From a bacterium 336/3 (GTDB taxonomy: Bacteria > Bacteroidota > Bacteroidia > Cytophagales > Thermonemataceae): a stretch of 44,877 nucleotides of DNA. The notes below the pieces were generated by a model that saw nothing but the letters and a program-made list of their open reading frames with translations, was not told the DNA's origin and did no database searches. The stretch covers positions 6,560 to 51,436 of the forward strand of contig LJIE01000005.1 in assembly GCA_001281695.1 (NCBI GenBank), written 5' to 3'. Both the position numbers and the translations under genes were made by a program. Shown one piece after another: positions 15,970 through 24,422 of this stretch. Numbering within the stretch: the stretch's first letter is position 1; every line of letters starts with the position of its first letter.

Positions 15970-16382
15970 ACGCTAAAAGTTTGAAAATAAGTGAAGAGAG
16001 TAAGAAAAACTTAGATGCTTTGTGTGAATATCACAATATAAATATTGGTGAGGCTGTAGAAACAATGATAGCTTTTTTTCATACAACCCACCAAAATCCT
16101 AAGAATTATAAAGACCTCAAAAGTGAGTTATCTAAACTTGTAGAAAAACAAGTAAGTACTCATCAAAATACTATTATTCAAGCGATTAGGTCTCATAAAG
16201 CAGAAGAAATAGCTAAAAAAGCTAACAACTTATTCAAAAAATTTAAAGAAGACTTAGAAGAGCAAAGAACAAGTGTTGGTTATGTGGGTACAGTCGTTTC
16301 TGATACTATTAAAGTTTACCTAAAACAATTTGACACCTTAGAAAAAGAAAATTCTACTTTTATTTTTCCTGTAAACAAATAA
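15966..16382 (+). CDS. BfmA/BtgA-family mobilization protein
   Basis: 138 residues. The N-terminal part (MNAKSLKISEESKKNLDALC, NIGEAVETMIAFF) is a short helix-turn or RHH-like DNA-binding unit. The middle is a coiled coil (SKLVEKQVSTHQNTIIQAIRSHK), and the whole fits the layout I recall for BfmA/BtgA proteins of mobilizable Bacteroides plasmids, which bind the transfer origin beside the relaxase. No relaxase (BtgB/MobA type) follows: the next gene is convergent. So the element is at best partly mobilizable, unless the relaxase is elsewhere. Start overlaps the stop of the RHH gene by four bases. Confidence 0.68.
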   Translation: MNAKSLKISEESKKNLDALCEYHNINIGEAVETMIAFFHTTHQNPKNYKDLKSELSKLVEKQVSTHQNTIIQAIRSHKAEEIAKKANNLFKKFKEDLEEQRTSVGYVGTVVSDTIKVYLKQFDTLEKENSTFIFPVNK

Positions 16383-16540
16383 GAATCAAAATATTATAAA
16401 ATATTTTTAAAGTTAATTCTACTAAATTATTTTTACTGAATATTTAAGTATTTTTGGTAGAAAATATATTGTATATATTATCTGTCATTATTTTATAATA
16501 TAAAAATTGGTGGAAATTATAAATTTATATAAAAAGTAGT

Positions 16541-16571
16541 AAGGGATTAAAAAATCATTTTTTAATCCCTT
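16541..16571. terminator. Bidirectional terminator between convergent genes
   Basis: A perfect 14-bp stem (16541-16554 AAGGGATTAAAAAA with 16558-16571) around the loop TCA. It lies 159 bases past the BtgA-like stop and 7 bases past the stop of the minus-strand epimerase gene. The minus strand has a T-rich tract after it (rc of 16531-16536), and the T arm serves the plus strand, so it can stop both transcripts. Confidence 0.85.
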
Positions 16572-16577
16572 TTACAG

Positions 16578-17639
16578 TTATAATCTACTTCTCATAGCTT
16601 CAAACATTTGAACTAATGTAGATTTTAAATCATATTTGTAACTCCACTCTGGGTAATGCTGTTTAAACTTAGAAACATCTGAAACCCACCAAATATGATC
16701 TCCAATACGATTATCTTCAACATAACTATAATTCATTTTATTTCCTGTAATTTCTTCACAAAGAACTATTCCTTCTTGCATAGAACAGTTAGAAAAACGA
16801 CTACCCCCAGCATTATATACTTCTCCTTGTCTTGGATTCTGGTAAAAATGCCAAAACATATTCACCAAATCCCAAGAATGAATATTATCTCTTACTTGCT
16901 TACCTTTATATCCAAAAACACTATAATGATTACCTGTAATAGCACATTTCATCAAATATGATAGGAACCCATGTAATTGAGTGCCAGAATGTTGAGGACC
17001 TGTCAGACAACCTCCCCTAAATACACCTACATTCATACCAAAATATCTTCCATATTCCTGAGCTACAACATCACCAGCTACCTTAGAAGCTCCAAATAAA
17101 GAATGTTTGGTTTGGTCAATACTCATGGTTTCATCTATTCCATTTTTATAATAAGCATGGTTTTCTGAAATTTCCCAACGAGTCTCAAGTTCAACTAATG
17201 GTAGATAGTTAGGAGTATCTCCATATACTTTGTTAGTTGAAGTGAAGATAAAAACAGCTTTTTCAGCGTATAGCCTTGTTAATTCTAAAAGATTAAGCGT
17301 TCCGTTGGCATTAATCGTAAAATCTGTGAGGGGCTCTTTGGCTGCCCAGTCGTGGCTTGGCTGAGCTGCTGTGTGTACAATGAGTTTTATATCACTACCA
17401 TACTTCTTAAAAATAGTTTCTACATCTGTATAATTACGAATGTCTAAACTATAATGTTCATAATTATCTACTTGTTTTTGAAGGCGTTCTATATTCCATT
17501 GAACAGAGGCATCTGTTCCAAATAAAGTTTGTCTGTAGTTATTGTCAATACCAATTACTTTATCAAACTTTTGGCAAAAAAAATTAACAGATTCGCTTCC
17601 TATGAGTCCAGCGGAACCTGTAACAATAGCTATTTTCAT
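16578..17639 (-). CDS. NAD-dependent sugar epimerase (CDP-paratose 2-epimerase-like SDR)
   Basis: 353 residues. Rossmann motif [10 protein letters not shown] (GxxGxxG at Gly8-Gly14) followed by the acidic adenine-ribose residue in GIDNN. The text [12 protein letters not shown] after it is characteristic of the CDP-paratose/tyvelose 2-epimerase group. Other family marks are [23 protein letters not shown] and [11 protein letters not shown]. The active-site segment is [11 protein letters not shown]: Lys186 is present but the usual Tyr is Phe182, a change I recall as normal in this subgroup. It would change stereochemistry of an NDP-sugar for a surface glycan. Last gene of a four-gene operon, 9 bases after the GT2 gene. 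The exact substrate cannot be read. Confidence 0.88.
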   Translation of the reverse strand: MKIAIVTGSAGLIGSESVNFFCQKFDKVIGIDNNYRQTLFGTDASVQWNIERLQKQVDNYEHYSLDIRNYTDVETIFKKYGSDIKLIVHTAAQPSHDWAAKEPLTDFTINANGTLNLLELTRLYAEKAVFIFTSTNKVYGDTPNYLPLVELETRWEISENHAYYKNGIDETMSIDQTKHSLFGASKVAGDVVAQEYGRYFGMNVGVFRGGCLTGPQHSGTQLHGFLSYLMKCAITGNHYSVFGYKGKQVRDNIHSWDLVNMFWHFYQNPRQGEVYNAGGSRFSNCSMQEGIVLCEEITGNKMNYSYVEDNRIGDHIWWVSDVSKFKQHYPEWSYKYDLKSTLVQMFEAMRSRL

Positions 17640-17648
17640 ATTTTATGA

Positions 17649-18392
17649 TTAATTTAATTCTTTCTTTTTAAAATCTCCTCTAGAAAAAAACTTCTCTATA
17701 AGACAATACAAAAGTATAAAAAAGTATCGACTTCCCATCTCTTTAATTTTAAGTTTAGAGACTCCATATTTCCGATTTGTCCAAGAATTTGGCAAAACTG
17801 CATAAGAATAGCCCCTTACAATTGCTTTTAAAGGTAATTCTAATGTGAGATTGAAGTGAGGAGATAAAAATGGTTTTAAGCCTTCCATTGTTTCTCTTTT
17901 GTAAAGTTTAAAAGCATTTGTAGTATCATTATAACGCATACCAACAGTAACTTTTACAATGAAATTAGCTAAACGATTGATGATTTTTTTTACTTTGGGG
18001 TAATCTATTACTTTTCCACCTTTCATAAATCTGCTTCCAAATACACAATCAAAATTTCCATCAATCATTTTTCTATAGAATTTGACTAAATCTTTTGGGT
18101 CATCAGAGAGATCTGCCATCATAATTGCCACACAATCACCTGAAAATCTTTCTAAGCCATATCGAACCGCATATCCAAAACCATTAGGACCTTTGTTTGT
18201 ATAGTATTTAAGTGTAGGTATTTCTTTTGATAATTGTTCTAAAGTTACCAGAGTATTGTCTTTGGAATTATCATTTACCACAACTATTTCATGTTCAATT
18301 TGCTCTTGTAAAAGCTCTTGGTAAACATCTTGAAGCGTTTCCGTGATAGAGCCTTCTTCATTATAAGCAGGTATAACAATGCTTAATTTCAT
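17649..18392 (-). CDS. Family 2 glycosyltransferase (DPM1/dolichol-P-mannose-synthase-like)
   Basis: 247 residues, a single GT-A domain. IVIPAYNEEGSI (5-16), VVNDNSKDNT (38-47, Asp41) and the metal-binding MADLSDDP (92-99, Asp94/Asp97/Asp98) are the GT2 markers; the GSRFMKGG and TNAFKLYKR motifs fit polyprenyl-phosphate sugar transferases. There is no C-terminal pair of membrane helices, although the tail is hydrophobic (YFFILLYCLIEKFF). It probably loads a sugar from an NDP donor on to undecaprenyl phosphate. The next protein upstream, a GT-C-like membrane protein, would then use that lipid-linked donor on the periplasmic side. Five bases separate the two genes. Confidence 0.9.
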   Translation of the reverse strand: MKLSIVIPAYNEEGSITETLQDVYQELLQEQIEHEIVVVNDNSKDNTLVTLEQLSKEIPTLKYYTNKGPNGFGYAVRYGLERFSGDCVAIMMADLSDDPKDLVKFYRKMIDGNFDCVFGSRFMKGGKVIDYPKVKKIINRLANFIVKVTVGMRYNDTTNAFKLYKRETMEGLKPFLSPHFNLTLELPLKAIVRGYSYAVLPNSWTNRKYGVSKLKIKEMGSRYFFILLYCLIEKFFSRGDFKKKELN

Positions 18393-18397
18393 ATTTT

Positions 18398-20617
18398 TTA
18401 TAACAATAATTTTTTTAACTGAATTTTGATGGTACTTTTTATGCCTTTTGGTTGTGTATTGACAATTTTAAATGCTGTAATATTAGGATTTTCTTTTCCT
18501 TTATAAACTTGCAATGCCAAAGCTTCTAAATTATCTAAAACTTGTTTATTAATTAAAATACCCTCTTTAGCAATTGTTAGAGGCAATCGAAAAGGATGTT
18601 CTATACCATTTTCAAATCGTAAATAAATAACAACGTGAGGTGGTTGGAATAGCAAACGTCTTATTTTACCATACCAATCATGTTGGATATCTGCAAATAA
18701 ATATATTAAATCATCCGTTTTAGGTATTTCAATCCATTGATTTAGGGTCAATGTATCAGATTTAATAGTTTGCCATTTTAAAGGTTTTATGGTCTTATTT
18801 TTTTTTAGTAAAAATGGTAAAGCAGATGATTCTTTGTTTTCTAAATATCCTATATTTTTATAATGATCTTCAGCTTTTTTATCTTTATTGATTTGTAAAT
18901 ATGCACTTACTTCAGCAGAGTAATTATTTCCATAAATATTAGCATCAAAATTAAAGTTTTGGTAATAATCAATTTGTCTTTTTTCTTTACGTCCAAAAGT
19001 AAGAAAATGATGTAGGGGACTTCTCGCAACACCTTTTTTTATTAGAGAATCAACATCAGAATATTTTTCTAGATATTTCTGAGCATCAAAATTAAAATGA
19101 CTAGGCAATACTAGACTGTAATTTTGTAATAATGCAGTTTTAACACCTACATCATCCCAATATGGGTATCTATCATCAATGCTACTATTTCTATAAAAAA
19201 CAAATTCTGGGGCATTAGAAGAATAGTATTTTTTTGTATTTAAATCAATAAGATATTTATTTTGAACTGCATACGATTGCATGACAGGACGTGGCGTATA
19301 TTGGAGTTGATTATAATATATATTTGCTATATCCCAAGGTATTATATCAACAGACTGCTTTCCTATTTTATGAAGTATACTATCTGATATCTTTAAATGC
19401 CCTCGTAAATTATTGATTTCTTCATTTTTTTTCTGAGTATGTTTTTCTTCACTTAAATAAGAAGTATATCCTTTTATACTAAGAAATTTATGGTCTATCC
19501 ATCCCCAAATTCCTTTATCAAATGAAAATAAATCTGTTTTTTGTAGTCCTATTAAAGACACAACTAAAGCTATACAAGTCGTTGTTAAAGCAAAATATTT
19601 ATATATAGTTTTTTCAGAACTAATGTTCCAATAATGTAAAATAGCAAAGATACTTACAAAAGAAAAGAATGTTACATAATGTGGTTGGTCTGCTCGAACA
19701 AAAGATTGTTTTAATAAAACAAAATATATAAGCAATTGTATAGCAAATATCCATTTTAGAAAATGATCTTTCCAAAGAGTTTTGTAAAAAAATACGACCG
19801 TAAAAGAAAAATATAAAAACAAACCATTATAACCTAAATCAAAAAGCCTATCTGTTGGATTTTTGGGAGGAAAATCCAAATACATCACATCATTGTAACT
19901 ACTAATGGTTTGGAGATTGCCTATAGTATAATTCCATAAATCAACACGATAAATAAGAGCAATACCTATCATCATCATTGATAATATACCTAAAGAGAGT
20001 AGTAACCATTTTATACTTATCTTTTTTAATAAAGCAAAATATCCCAAAGAACTAAAAAAAATAAATAAGGCTATCACTCCATTACTAACTTTAATAAAGT
20101 AAATTATGCTGGTTAGAATAATTGCTTGGATAAGAAAAAATTTCTTTTGTTCTTGATAGAAAAGACTTAAAAAAAAGATTTGTAAAAATATAAGCAAACT
20201 GCCTTGTTCTAAAGTAACGACAAAATATCTTTCTGAGAAAAGTATAACTACACCTAAATATAAAATTAGATAATGATAAAATCCTTTGTTTTGAGACAAA
20301 AAACGATGAAAAAAAAGAGCTAAACTTGCCATTATATAGATATCTAGTAAAGCAATCAACCATGGATTTTGAATGATTGGTAAACGTAAGGTAATGGTAC
20401 TTAAAGGTCCATATGTAAAAACAATATCATTGCCAAAAGATAAGCCTTTTTCAACAGCCTGATAAATAGCAATTTGCCAAGAAGGGTCTATATGAAACCC
20501 CATTGGGTTGAAGAAGTTATCAGGAAATATGTAAATTATTAGGAAAAAAATAAATGAATATTTAAAAAAATACTCATTATTTTTAATGAACCAACTCTTA
20601 AAAAAATCAAATGTCAT
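18398..20617 (-). CDS. Large GT-C-like membrane glycosyltransferase with periplasmic tail
   Basis: 739 residues: about 10 membrane helices in the first 370, then a soluble C-terminal half. The first large loop has DPSWQIAIYQAVEKG and FGNDIVFTYGPLS (44-73). This DxSW...FGxDIxFTYGP pattern recurs in bacterial membrane proteins of GT-C type, where an acidic residue in the first loop is catalytic. The soluble part has two units of an F-D-x-x-x-Y...H(F/Y)...G pattern (FDAQKYLEKYSDVDSL...LHHFLTFGRKEKR, then a weaker FDANIYGNNYS...EDHYKNIGYLENKE), seen beside glycan enzymes, and then a beta-rich domain. Probably transfers a lipid-linked sugar to a surface acceptor. Assignment rests on topology and motifs. 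Confidence 0.7.
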   Translation of the reverse strand: MTFDFFKSWFIKNNEYFFKYSFIFFLIIYIFPDNFFNPMGFHIDPSWQIAIYQAVEKGLSFGNDIVFTYGPLSTITLRLPIIQNPWLIALLDIYIMASLALFFHRFLSQNKGFYHYLILYLGVVILFSERYFVVTLEQGSLLIFLQIFFLSLFYQEQKKFFLIQAIILTSIIYFIKVSNGVIALFIFFSSLGYFALLKKISIKWLLLSLGILSMMMIGIALIYRVDLWNYTIGNLQTISSYNDVMYLDFPPKNPTDRLFDLGYNGLFLYFSFTVVFFYKTLWKDHFLKWIFAIQLLIYFVLLKQSFVRADQPHYVTFFSFVSIFAILHYWNISSEKTIYKYFALTTTCIALVVSLIGLQKTDLFSFDKGIWGWIDHKFLSIKGYTSYLSEEKHTQKKNEEINNLRGHLKISDSILHKIGKQSVDIIPWDIANIYYNQLQYTPRPVMQSYAVQNKYLIDLNTKKYYSSNAPEFVFYRNSSIDDRYPYWDDVGVKTALLQNYSLVLPSHFNFDAQKYLEKYSDVDSLIKKGVARSPLHHFLTFGRKEKRQIDYYQNFNFDANIYGNNYSAEVSAYLQINKDKKAEDHYKNIGYLENKESSALPFLLKKNKTIKPLKWQTIKSDTLTLNQWIEIPKTDDLIYLFADIQHDWYGKIRRLLFQPPHVVIYLRFENGIEHPFRLPLTIAKEGILINKQVLDNLEALALQVYKGKENPNITAFKIVNTQPKGIKSTIKIQLKKLLL

Positions 20618-20623
20618 AATATC

Positions 20624-21685
20624 TTAATTCAAAATGTTTTTTAAATCAGTTTCATTGGTTTTTATCCATTTAAAAATATCTTGAATAATATCTTGTACAG
20701 AGATAGAAGGTTTCCAACCTGATAACTTTTCTATTTTTTCATTATCAGTCAAATAAATTCTTAAATCTGCTACTCGGTTTTCAACTACTTTGGTTATATC
20801 AATCTTGTTTCCTGTTACTTCTTCACAAACTTTTGTGAGTTCTTGTAGGGAAATACTAGTTTCTAAACCACCACCTACATTAAAGGTTTCACCATTTACT
20901 TTATCAAAATGATGGATTTGCCAATCAAGTAAATGAAATAAATCTTGAATATGTAAAATATCTCTCACTTGTTTTCCTTCTCCACCATAACCAAAATAAC
21001 CTAGTTTTCCTTTCCAAAAATGTCTTGCTACCCATAAAACTACTACTCCCTGATCAACTTTACCCATTTGCCAAGCTCCTGTAAGAACGCCACAACGGTT
21101 AATAACTGTTTGAAGTCCAGCTAATTCATTGTATTCTTGAATTAATAACTCAGAAGCTAGTTTAGTTGTTCCATAAAATGAACGACTGCCCTGAAGTGTA
21201 AAATCTTCTGTAATTCCTTTTGAAGAAACCCCTTTTAATATTTGACTATCTGACCATTTAAATCTTGTCGTATCTTCTGTAAAATGAACATTTTCAAGAT
21301 GTTTGATAGGATAAACTCGACTAGTAGAAAGAAATATAAACTTAGCTTCATTTTTTTTTGCAAGTTCTAAACAGTTAACTGTTCCAAGTAAGTTATTATT
21401 AACGACTTGTTCTACTGGAGATGTAATGCCTGCTAAAACAGATGGTTCAGCAGAAGCATCTATAACTACATCAAAACCTTCTAATTCTACTAAATCTTCT
21501 TTATTACGAATATCACCATGTATAAAATGGATATTATAAGCTTTTAAACGAGGTAAATTGAGTTCTGAACCTCTACGTTTTAAATTATCAAGGCAAGTTA
21601 TTTGATAATTGTTATATTTATTTTTGAAATAAATTGCAAGATTTGAACCTGCAAAGCCTGCCCCACCTGTAATCAGAACTTTCAT
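20624..21685 (-). CDS. NAD-dependent epimerase/dehydratase (extended SDR)
   Basis: 353 residues. Rossmann motif TGGAGFAGSN (Gly7-Gly13), acidic ribose binder in CLDNL, HGDIR for adenine, and a full catalytic set with YGTTK (Tyr171, Lys175). The NRCGVLTGAWQMG segment and GKQVRDILH are shared with the UDP-glucose 4-epimerase and CDP-paratose epimerase groups. Same length as the second epimerase in the operon, but that one has Phe in place of the Tyr, so the pair are probably diverged enzymes for different steps. First gene of the glycan operon (21685 to 16578), transcribed away from parA across a 368-base AT-rich spacer. Confidence 0.88.
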   Translation of the reverse strand: MKVLITGGAGFAGSNLAIYFKNKYNNYQITCLDNLKRRGSELNLPRLKAYNIHFIHGDIRNKEDLVELEGFDVVIDASAEPSVLAGITSPVEQVVNNNLLGTVNCLELAKKNEAKFIFLSTSRVYPIKHLENVHFTEDTTRFKWSDSQILKGVSSKGITEDFTLQGSRSFYGTTKLASELLIQEYNELAGLQTVINRCGVLTGAWQMGKVDQGVVVLWVARHFWKGKLGYFGYGGEGKQVRDILHIQDLFHLLDWQIHHFDKVNGETFNVGGGLETSISLQELTKVCEEVTGNKIDITKVVENRVADLRIYLTDNEKIEKLSGWKPSISVQDIIQDIFKWIKTNETDLKNILN

Positions 21686-21863
21686 AATTTATAATAGAAT
21701 TTGGTTGGACAAAATAATATTAAATCTATTAAAATAACAAGTATTTACTAATATAATTAAACAATTATTTAGCTTTTTATAGTGATTTTTTTATAATAGT
21801 CTAATCATTTTTAAAACATAAAATTTTGTTAGTTAATATTTTAAATAATTAAAACATATTATT

Positions 21864-21992
21864 CATATTATATGTTATTTATGATTAAAAAATATTTGTC
21901 ATACAATATGTTTTTATCATAAAATATGTCTAATATTGCTTTTGCATATAATATGTTATTTATGAATTACTCATATTATGTGTATTTATCAT
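21864..21992. repeat. Four AT-rich repeats before parA: centromere/operator candidate
   Basis: The 368 bases between the divergent epimerase and parA genes hold four copies of TATGT(T)ATTTAT(G/C)AT: 21871-21884, 21907-21920, 21952-21965 and 21977-21992. Copies 1 and 3 are almost identical over 23 bases (from CATAT, 21864 and 21945). More TATG/CATA steps follow to 22050. Clustered short repeats just before a parA gene usually serve as the partition site and autoregulatory operator. The first 150 bases of the spacer show nothing else. Confidence 0.62.
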
Positions 21993-22053
21993 AAAGTTCA
22001 TATAAAACATATTATACACATTTTACATAATTGTCATATCATACATAAAACTT

Positions 22054-22827
22054 ATGGGCAAAGTCATTGCAATTACAAACTATAAAGGTGGTGTAGGAAA
22101 AACTACCTCAACTATTAATTTAGCTTATTTTCTTGCTAATGAACACAAAAAGAAAGTATTATTAATAGATTTTGACCCTCAGGCGAATCTATCGTATGGT
22201 TTTGGAATAGAAGATGATATTGAAAATAACATTTATTCTGTTCTTCGTAATGACTGCAAATTAGAAGAAGCTATTATTCACAAGTTCAACATGGATATTA
22301 TTTCATCCACTCTTGATTTATCAGTAGCTGATGTAGAATTTAGTGGACGTACTATGCGTGAGTTTATTCTAAAAAAGCTATTAGCACCCATTAAAGATAA
22401 TTATGATGTCATTCTTATTGACTGTCCTCCAAACTTGGGATTACTAACCATCAATGCAATTGTAGCATCAGATTATTATCTCATACCATTACAAGCAGAG
22501 TTTTTTGCATTAAAAGGGCTTACAAAACTTGTAGATGCAGTAAAAATGATAAAACAAGAAACAGAATGTAATATAGAACTCATAGGTGTATTCTTGACTC
22601 GTTATAACCCACGTAAAACACTTAGTAGAGATGTTCTTACACTTGTACAAGAAAATATGGGTAATAAGGTTTTTGAAACTTACATACGAGAAAACATAGC
22701 CCTTTCAGAAGCCCAAAGTTTAGGATTGCCTATTGCTGTTTATGACGAAGAAACTGAAAAACAAAATAATGGAACAGAAGATTATCAGAACCTTACCAAA
22801 GAATTATTGAACAAAGTTAAACTCTAG
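22054..22827 (+). CDS. parA: ParA-family plasmid partition ATPase
   Basis: 257 residues. Deviant Walker A KGGVGKTT (11-18), A' motif IDFDPQANLS and Walker B VILIDCPPNLGLL. It is of the short ParA (type Ib / Soj) kind, without an N-terminal helix-turn-helix domain, so repression and centromere binding should come from the partner. It binds ATP, coats nucleoid DNA non-specifically and moves the plasmid-bound partner complex. The downstream partner starts 5 bases after its stop. AT-rich repeats precede it. Function class is near certain. Confidence 0.96.
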   Translation: MGKVIAITNYKGGVGKTTSTINLAYFLANEHKKKVLLIDFDPQANLSYGFGIEDDIENNIYSVLRNDCKLEEAIIHKFNMDIISSTLDLSVADVEFSGRTMREFILKKLLAPIKDNYDVILIDCPPNLGLLTINAIVASDYYLIPLQAEFFALKGLTKLVDAVKMIKQETECNIELIGVFLTRYNPRKTLSRDVLTLVQENMGNKVFETYIRENIALSEAQSLGLPIAVYDEETEKQNNGTEDYQNLTKELLNKVKL

Positions 22828-22832
22828 GAAAT

Positions 22833-23192
22833 ATGAATAAAGAAAAGAAAGGTTTTCTAGGAGCTCTTAAGAAAAATATATCATTCACAGATGAAGTACA
22901 AGAAAAAGAAGTTCCTCAAGAAAAAACTATAACCCATCAGTCTAAACAGGAAACTCTCAAAGAGACAAAAAAAGTAATTCCAAATGATGTTCAAAATAAC
23001 TTGGAAGTTCGTACTACACTGGTTTTAGAAGCTTCTTTATTTGATCTTATGGAGAGAGAAGCCTATTGGGAAAGAACAACTCTTAAAGATGTTCTAAATG
23101 AAGCTTTAAAGGTTTATTTTAAAGAAAAAAATTATGACCCTATCCCAAATGGAAAGAGAGTTAATAAAAGAGGTAAAAAAAGAATTAAATAA
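22833..23192 (+). CDS. Ribbon-helix-helix partition partner (ParB analogue)
   Basis: 119 residues. The N-terminal 65 residues are charged and look disordered, the usual place where small ParB analogues contact ParA. Residues 70-105 form a ribbon-helix-helix unit: strand VRTTLVLEASLF, then LMEREAYWERTTLKDVLNEA and LKVYFKEKN. A basic tail follows (NGKRVNKRGKKRIK). Position directly after parA and size fit an RHH centromere-binding protein of type Ib partition. The repeats at 21864-21992 are its likely target. Not a true ParB (no HTH/ParB-N CTPase domain). Confidence 0.82.
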   Translation: MNKEKKGFLGALKKNISFTDEVQEKEVPQEKTITHQSKQETLKETKKVIPNDVQNNLEVRTTLVLEASLFDLMEREAYWERTTLKDVLNEALKVYFKEKNYDPIPNGKRVNKRGKKRIK

Positions 23193-23250
23193 CTTTAAAA
23201 ACGAAAGTCTTAAAAGAACCTAAAAAATAAAAGCAAAAAAATCATCACAA

Positions 23251-23281
23251 TTTGTGTATTTGTTATATATTTATATATTTG
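23251..23281 (+). promoter_or_regulatory. Promoter of rep
   Basis: TTTG (23251-23254), 19 bases, TATATTTG (23274-23281) is an exact fit to the Bacteroidota promoter pattern. Transcription would start near 23288 and cross the iterons before rep, so initiator bound to the iterons could repress its own gene. Confidence 0.7.
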
Positions 23282-23324
23282 AGAGAGCTTATAATATCTT
23301 AATATACAAATAGATATGAGGTCT

Positions 23325-23450
23325 AAAAACTACCTTTTATAAGTTAAAAACTACCTTTTATAAGTCTAAAAACTACCTTTTATAAGCTAAAAACTACCTT
23401 TTATAAGTTAAAAACTACCTTTTATAAGTCAATCGACTACCTTTTTTTGT
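23325..23450 (+). repeat. Iterons upstream of rep (plasmid origin)
   Basis: Five copies of the 19-base unit AAAAACTACCTTTTATAAG start at 23325, 23346, 23368, 23389 and 23410 (spacing 21, 22, 21, 21 bases, two helical turns). A decayed sixth (CGACTACCTTTTTTT) starts near 23432. All core copies are identical. The A+T-rich block 23210-23300 just before them could be the unwinding element. Such a same-phase row in front of a Rep_3 gene is the standard iteron origin. Confidence 0.95.
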
Positions 23451-23510
23451 AACAGTAGTTTTTATATGTATTTTTTTATTATATATTGCTCAAAAAATAA
23501 CATCATTATC

Positions 23511-24422
23511 ATGGCGAAAAACAATTCAGTTGAAATTAGGCAAAGTAATGCAATAACCACAGCAAGATATGATTACTCTGCTTGTCAGTTGGATATTATT
23601 TTCTATTTACTCTTTAAATTGAAAAAAGATGATGTTGGTACTCCTGAGCTTGAATATACTATTTATGTTCGTGATATTGAGAAAATTACAGGCAGAACAT
23701 GGAACTATCAACAACTTCGAGAAGCTACTGAAGATTTAGGTAGAAAAATGTTTGAAGTAGAAGATAGCTATTCTTATAAACAAATTTGGACATTTCAGAA
23801 AGTAGAATACATCAAGGGAAAAGGTTGTTTAGAAATAAGTCTTTCAAATGCTATTATCCCATACCTTTTTGATTTAAAAAATAATTTTACTTCCTATCAA
23901 TTACAATCAGCTTTAAAGGTTTCAAGTAAATATGCAAAACGTATTTATCAAATTTGCTCTCAGTGGAAAGATGTAGGAATGACAAAAACCTATGAAATTA
24001 GTGATTTAAAAGGAATCTTGGGACTCAAAGATCCTCATGGGAGAACTCCAGAACAGTTTGAGCGAATCAGTGCATTCAAGGCCAAAGTATTAGATATTGC
24101 AAAAACACAAATAAATCAAAATACAGATTTATCTATTGATTATGAATTAGTAAAACAAGGAAAAACATATAGTCATATTAAATTTTTTGTTGCCAAACAA
24201 GGTCTGAAACAAATACCCATAGATTTTGGTGGAGATGAGAAAAAGGGTAGAGCAAAGCAATTGTTAAATAAGTTAGGAATTGCAGATGAAAAGATAGTGG
24301 CTGAGATAGTGACTAATCATCTTGATAAATTTTTCAAATGGCATTATGATTACCAAACCAATAAAATTAAAGTCAAAACCAATCCTGCGGGTTTATTGCT
24401 AAAAACTTTAGGCTTGTTATGA
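23511..24422 (+). CDS. rep: Rep_3/RepB-family plasmid replication initiator
   Basis: 303 residues from ATG 23511 (MAKNNSVEIRQSNAI), where the Rep_3 domain begins; an upstream ATG at 23466 adds 15 hydrophobic residues that do not look native. Two winged-helix domains are expected: residues about 15-125 (ARYDYSACQLDIIFYLLFKL, IYVRDIEKITGR, YQQLREATEDLGRKMFEV) and about 135-240 (FTSYQLQSALKVSSKYAKRIYQICSQW, YEISDLKGILGL, FKAKVLDIAKTQIN, DYELVKQGKTYSHIKF). It binds iterons as monomer to open the origin and often represses itself as dimer. Identical iterons stand before it and in reverse after it. Confidence 0.95.
   Translation: MAKNNSVEIRQSNAITTARYDYSACQLDIIFYLLFKLKKDDVGTPELEYTIYVRDIEKITGRTWNYQQLREATEDLGRKMFEVEDSYSYKQIWTFQKVEYIKGKGCLEISLSNAIIPYLFDLKNNFTSYQLQSALKVSSKYAKRIYQICSQWKDVGMTKTYEISDLKGILGLKDPHGRTPEQFERISAFKAKVLDIAKTQINQNTDLSIDYELVKQGKTYSHIKFFVAKQGLKQIPIDFGGDEKKGRAKQLLNKLGIADEKIVAEIVTNHLDKFFKWHYDYQTNKIKVKTNPAGLLLKTLGLL

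Noticed and set aside
16415-16470. Weak inverted repeat (TTCTACTAAA / TTTGGTAGAA) after the BtgA-like gene
   Set aside because: Loop of about 30 bases with only ten pairs and one wobble; the 14-bp hairpin at 16541 is the better terminator.
23325-23450. CRISPR-like array
   Set aside because: Spacers are only 2-3 bases and the repeats sit before a rep gene with reverse copies after it; these are iterons. No cas genes.
23466-23510. 15-residue extension of Rep
   Set aside because: Hydrophobic text unlike the family; the MAKNNSVEIRQ start fits Rep_3 proteins.
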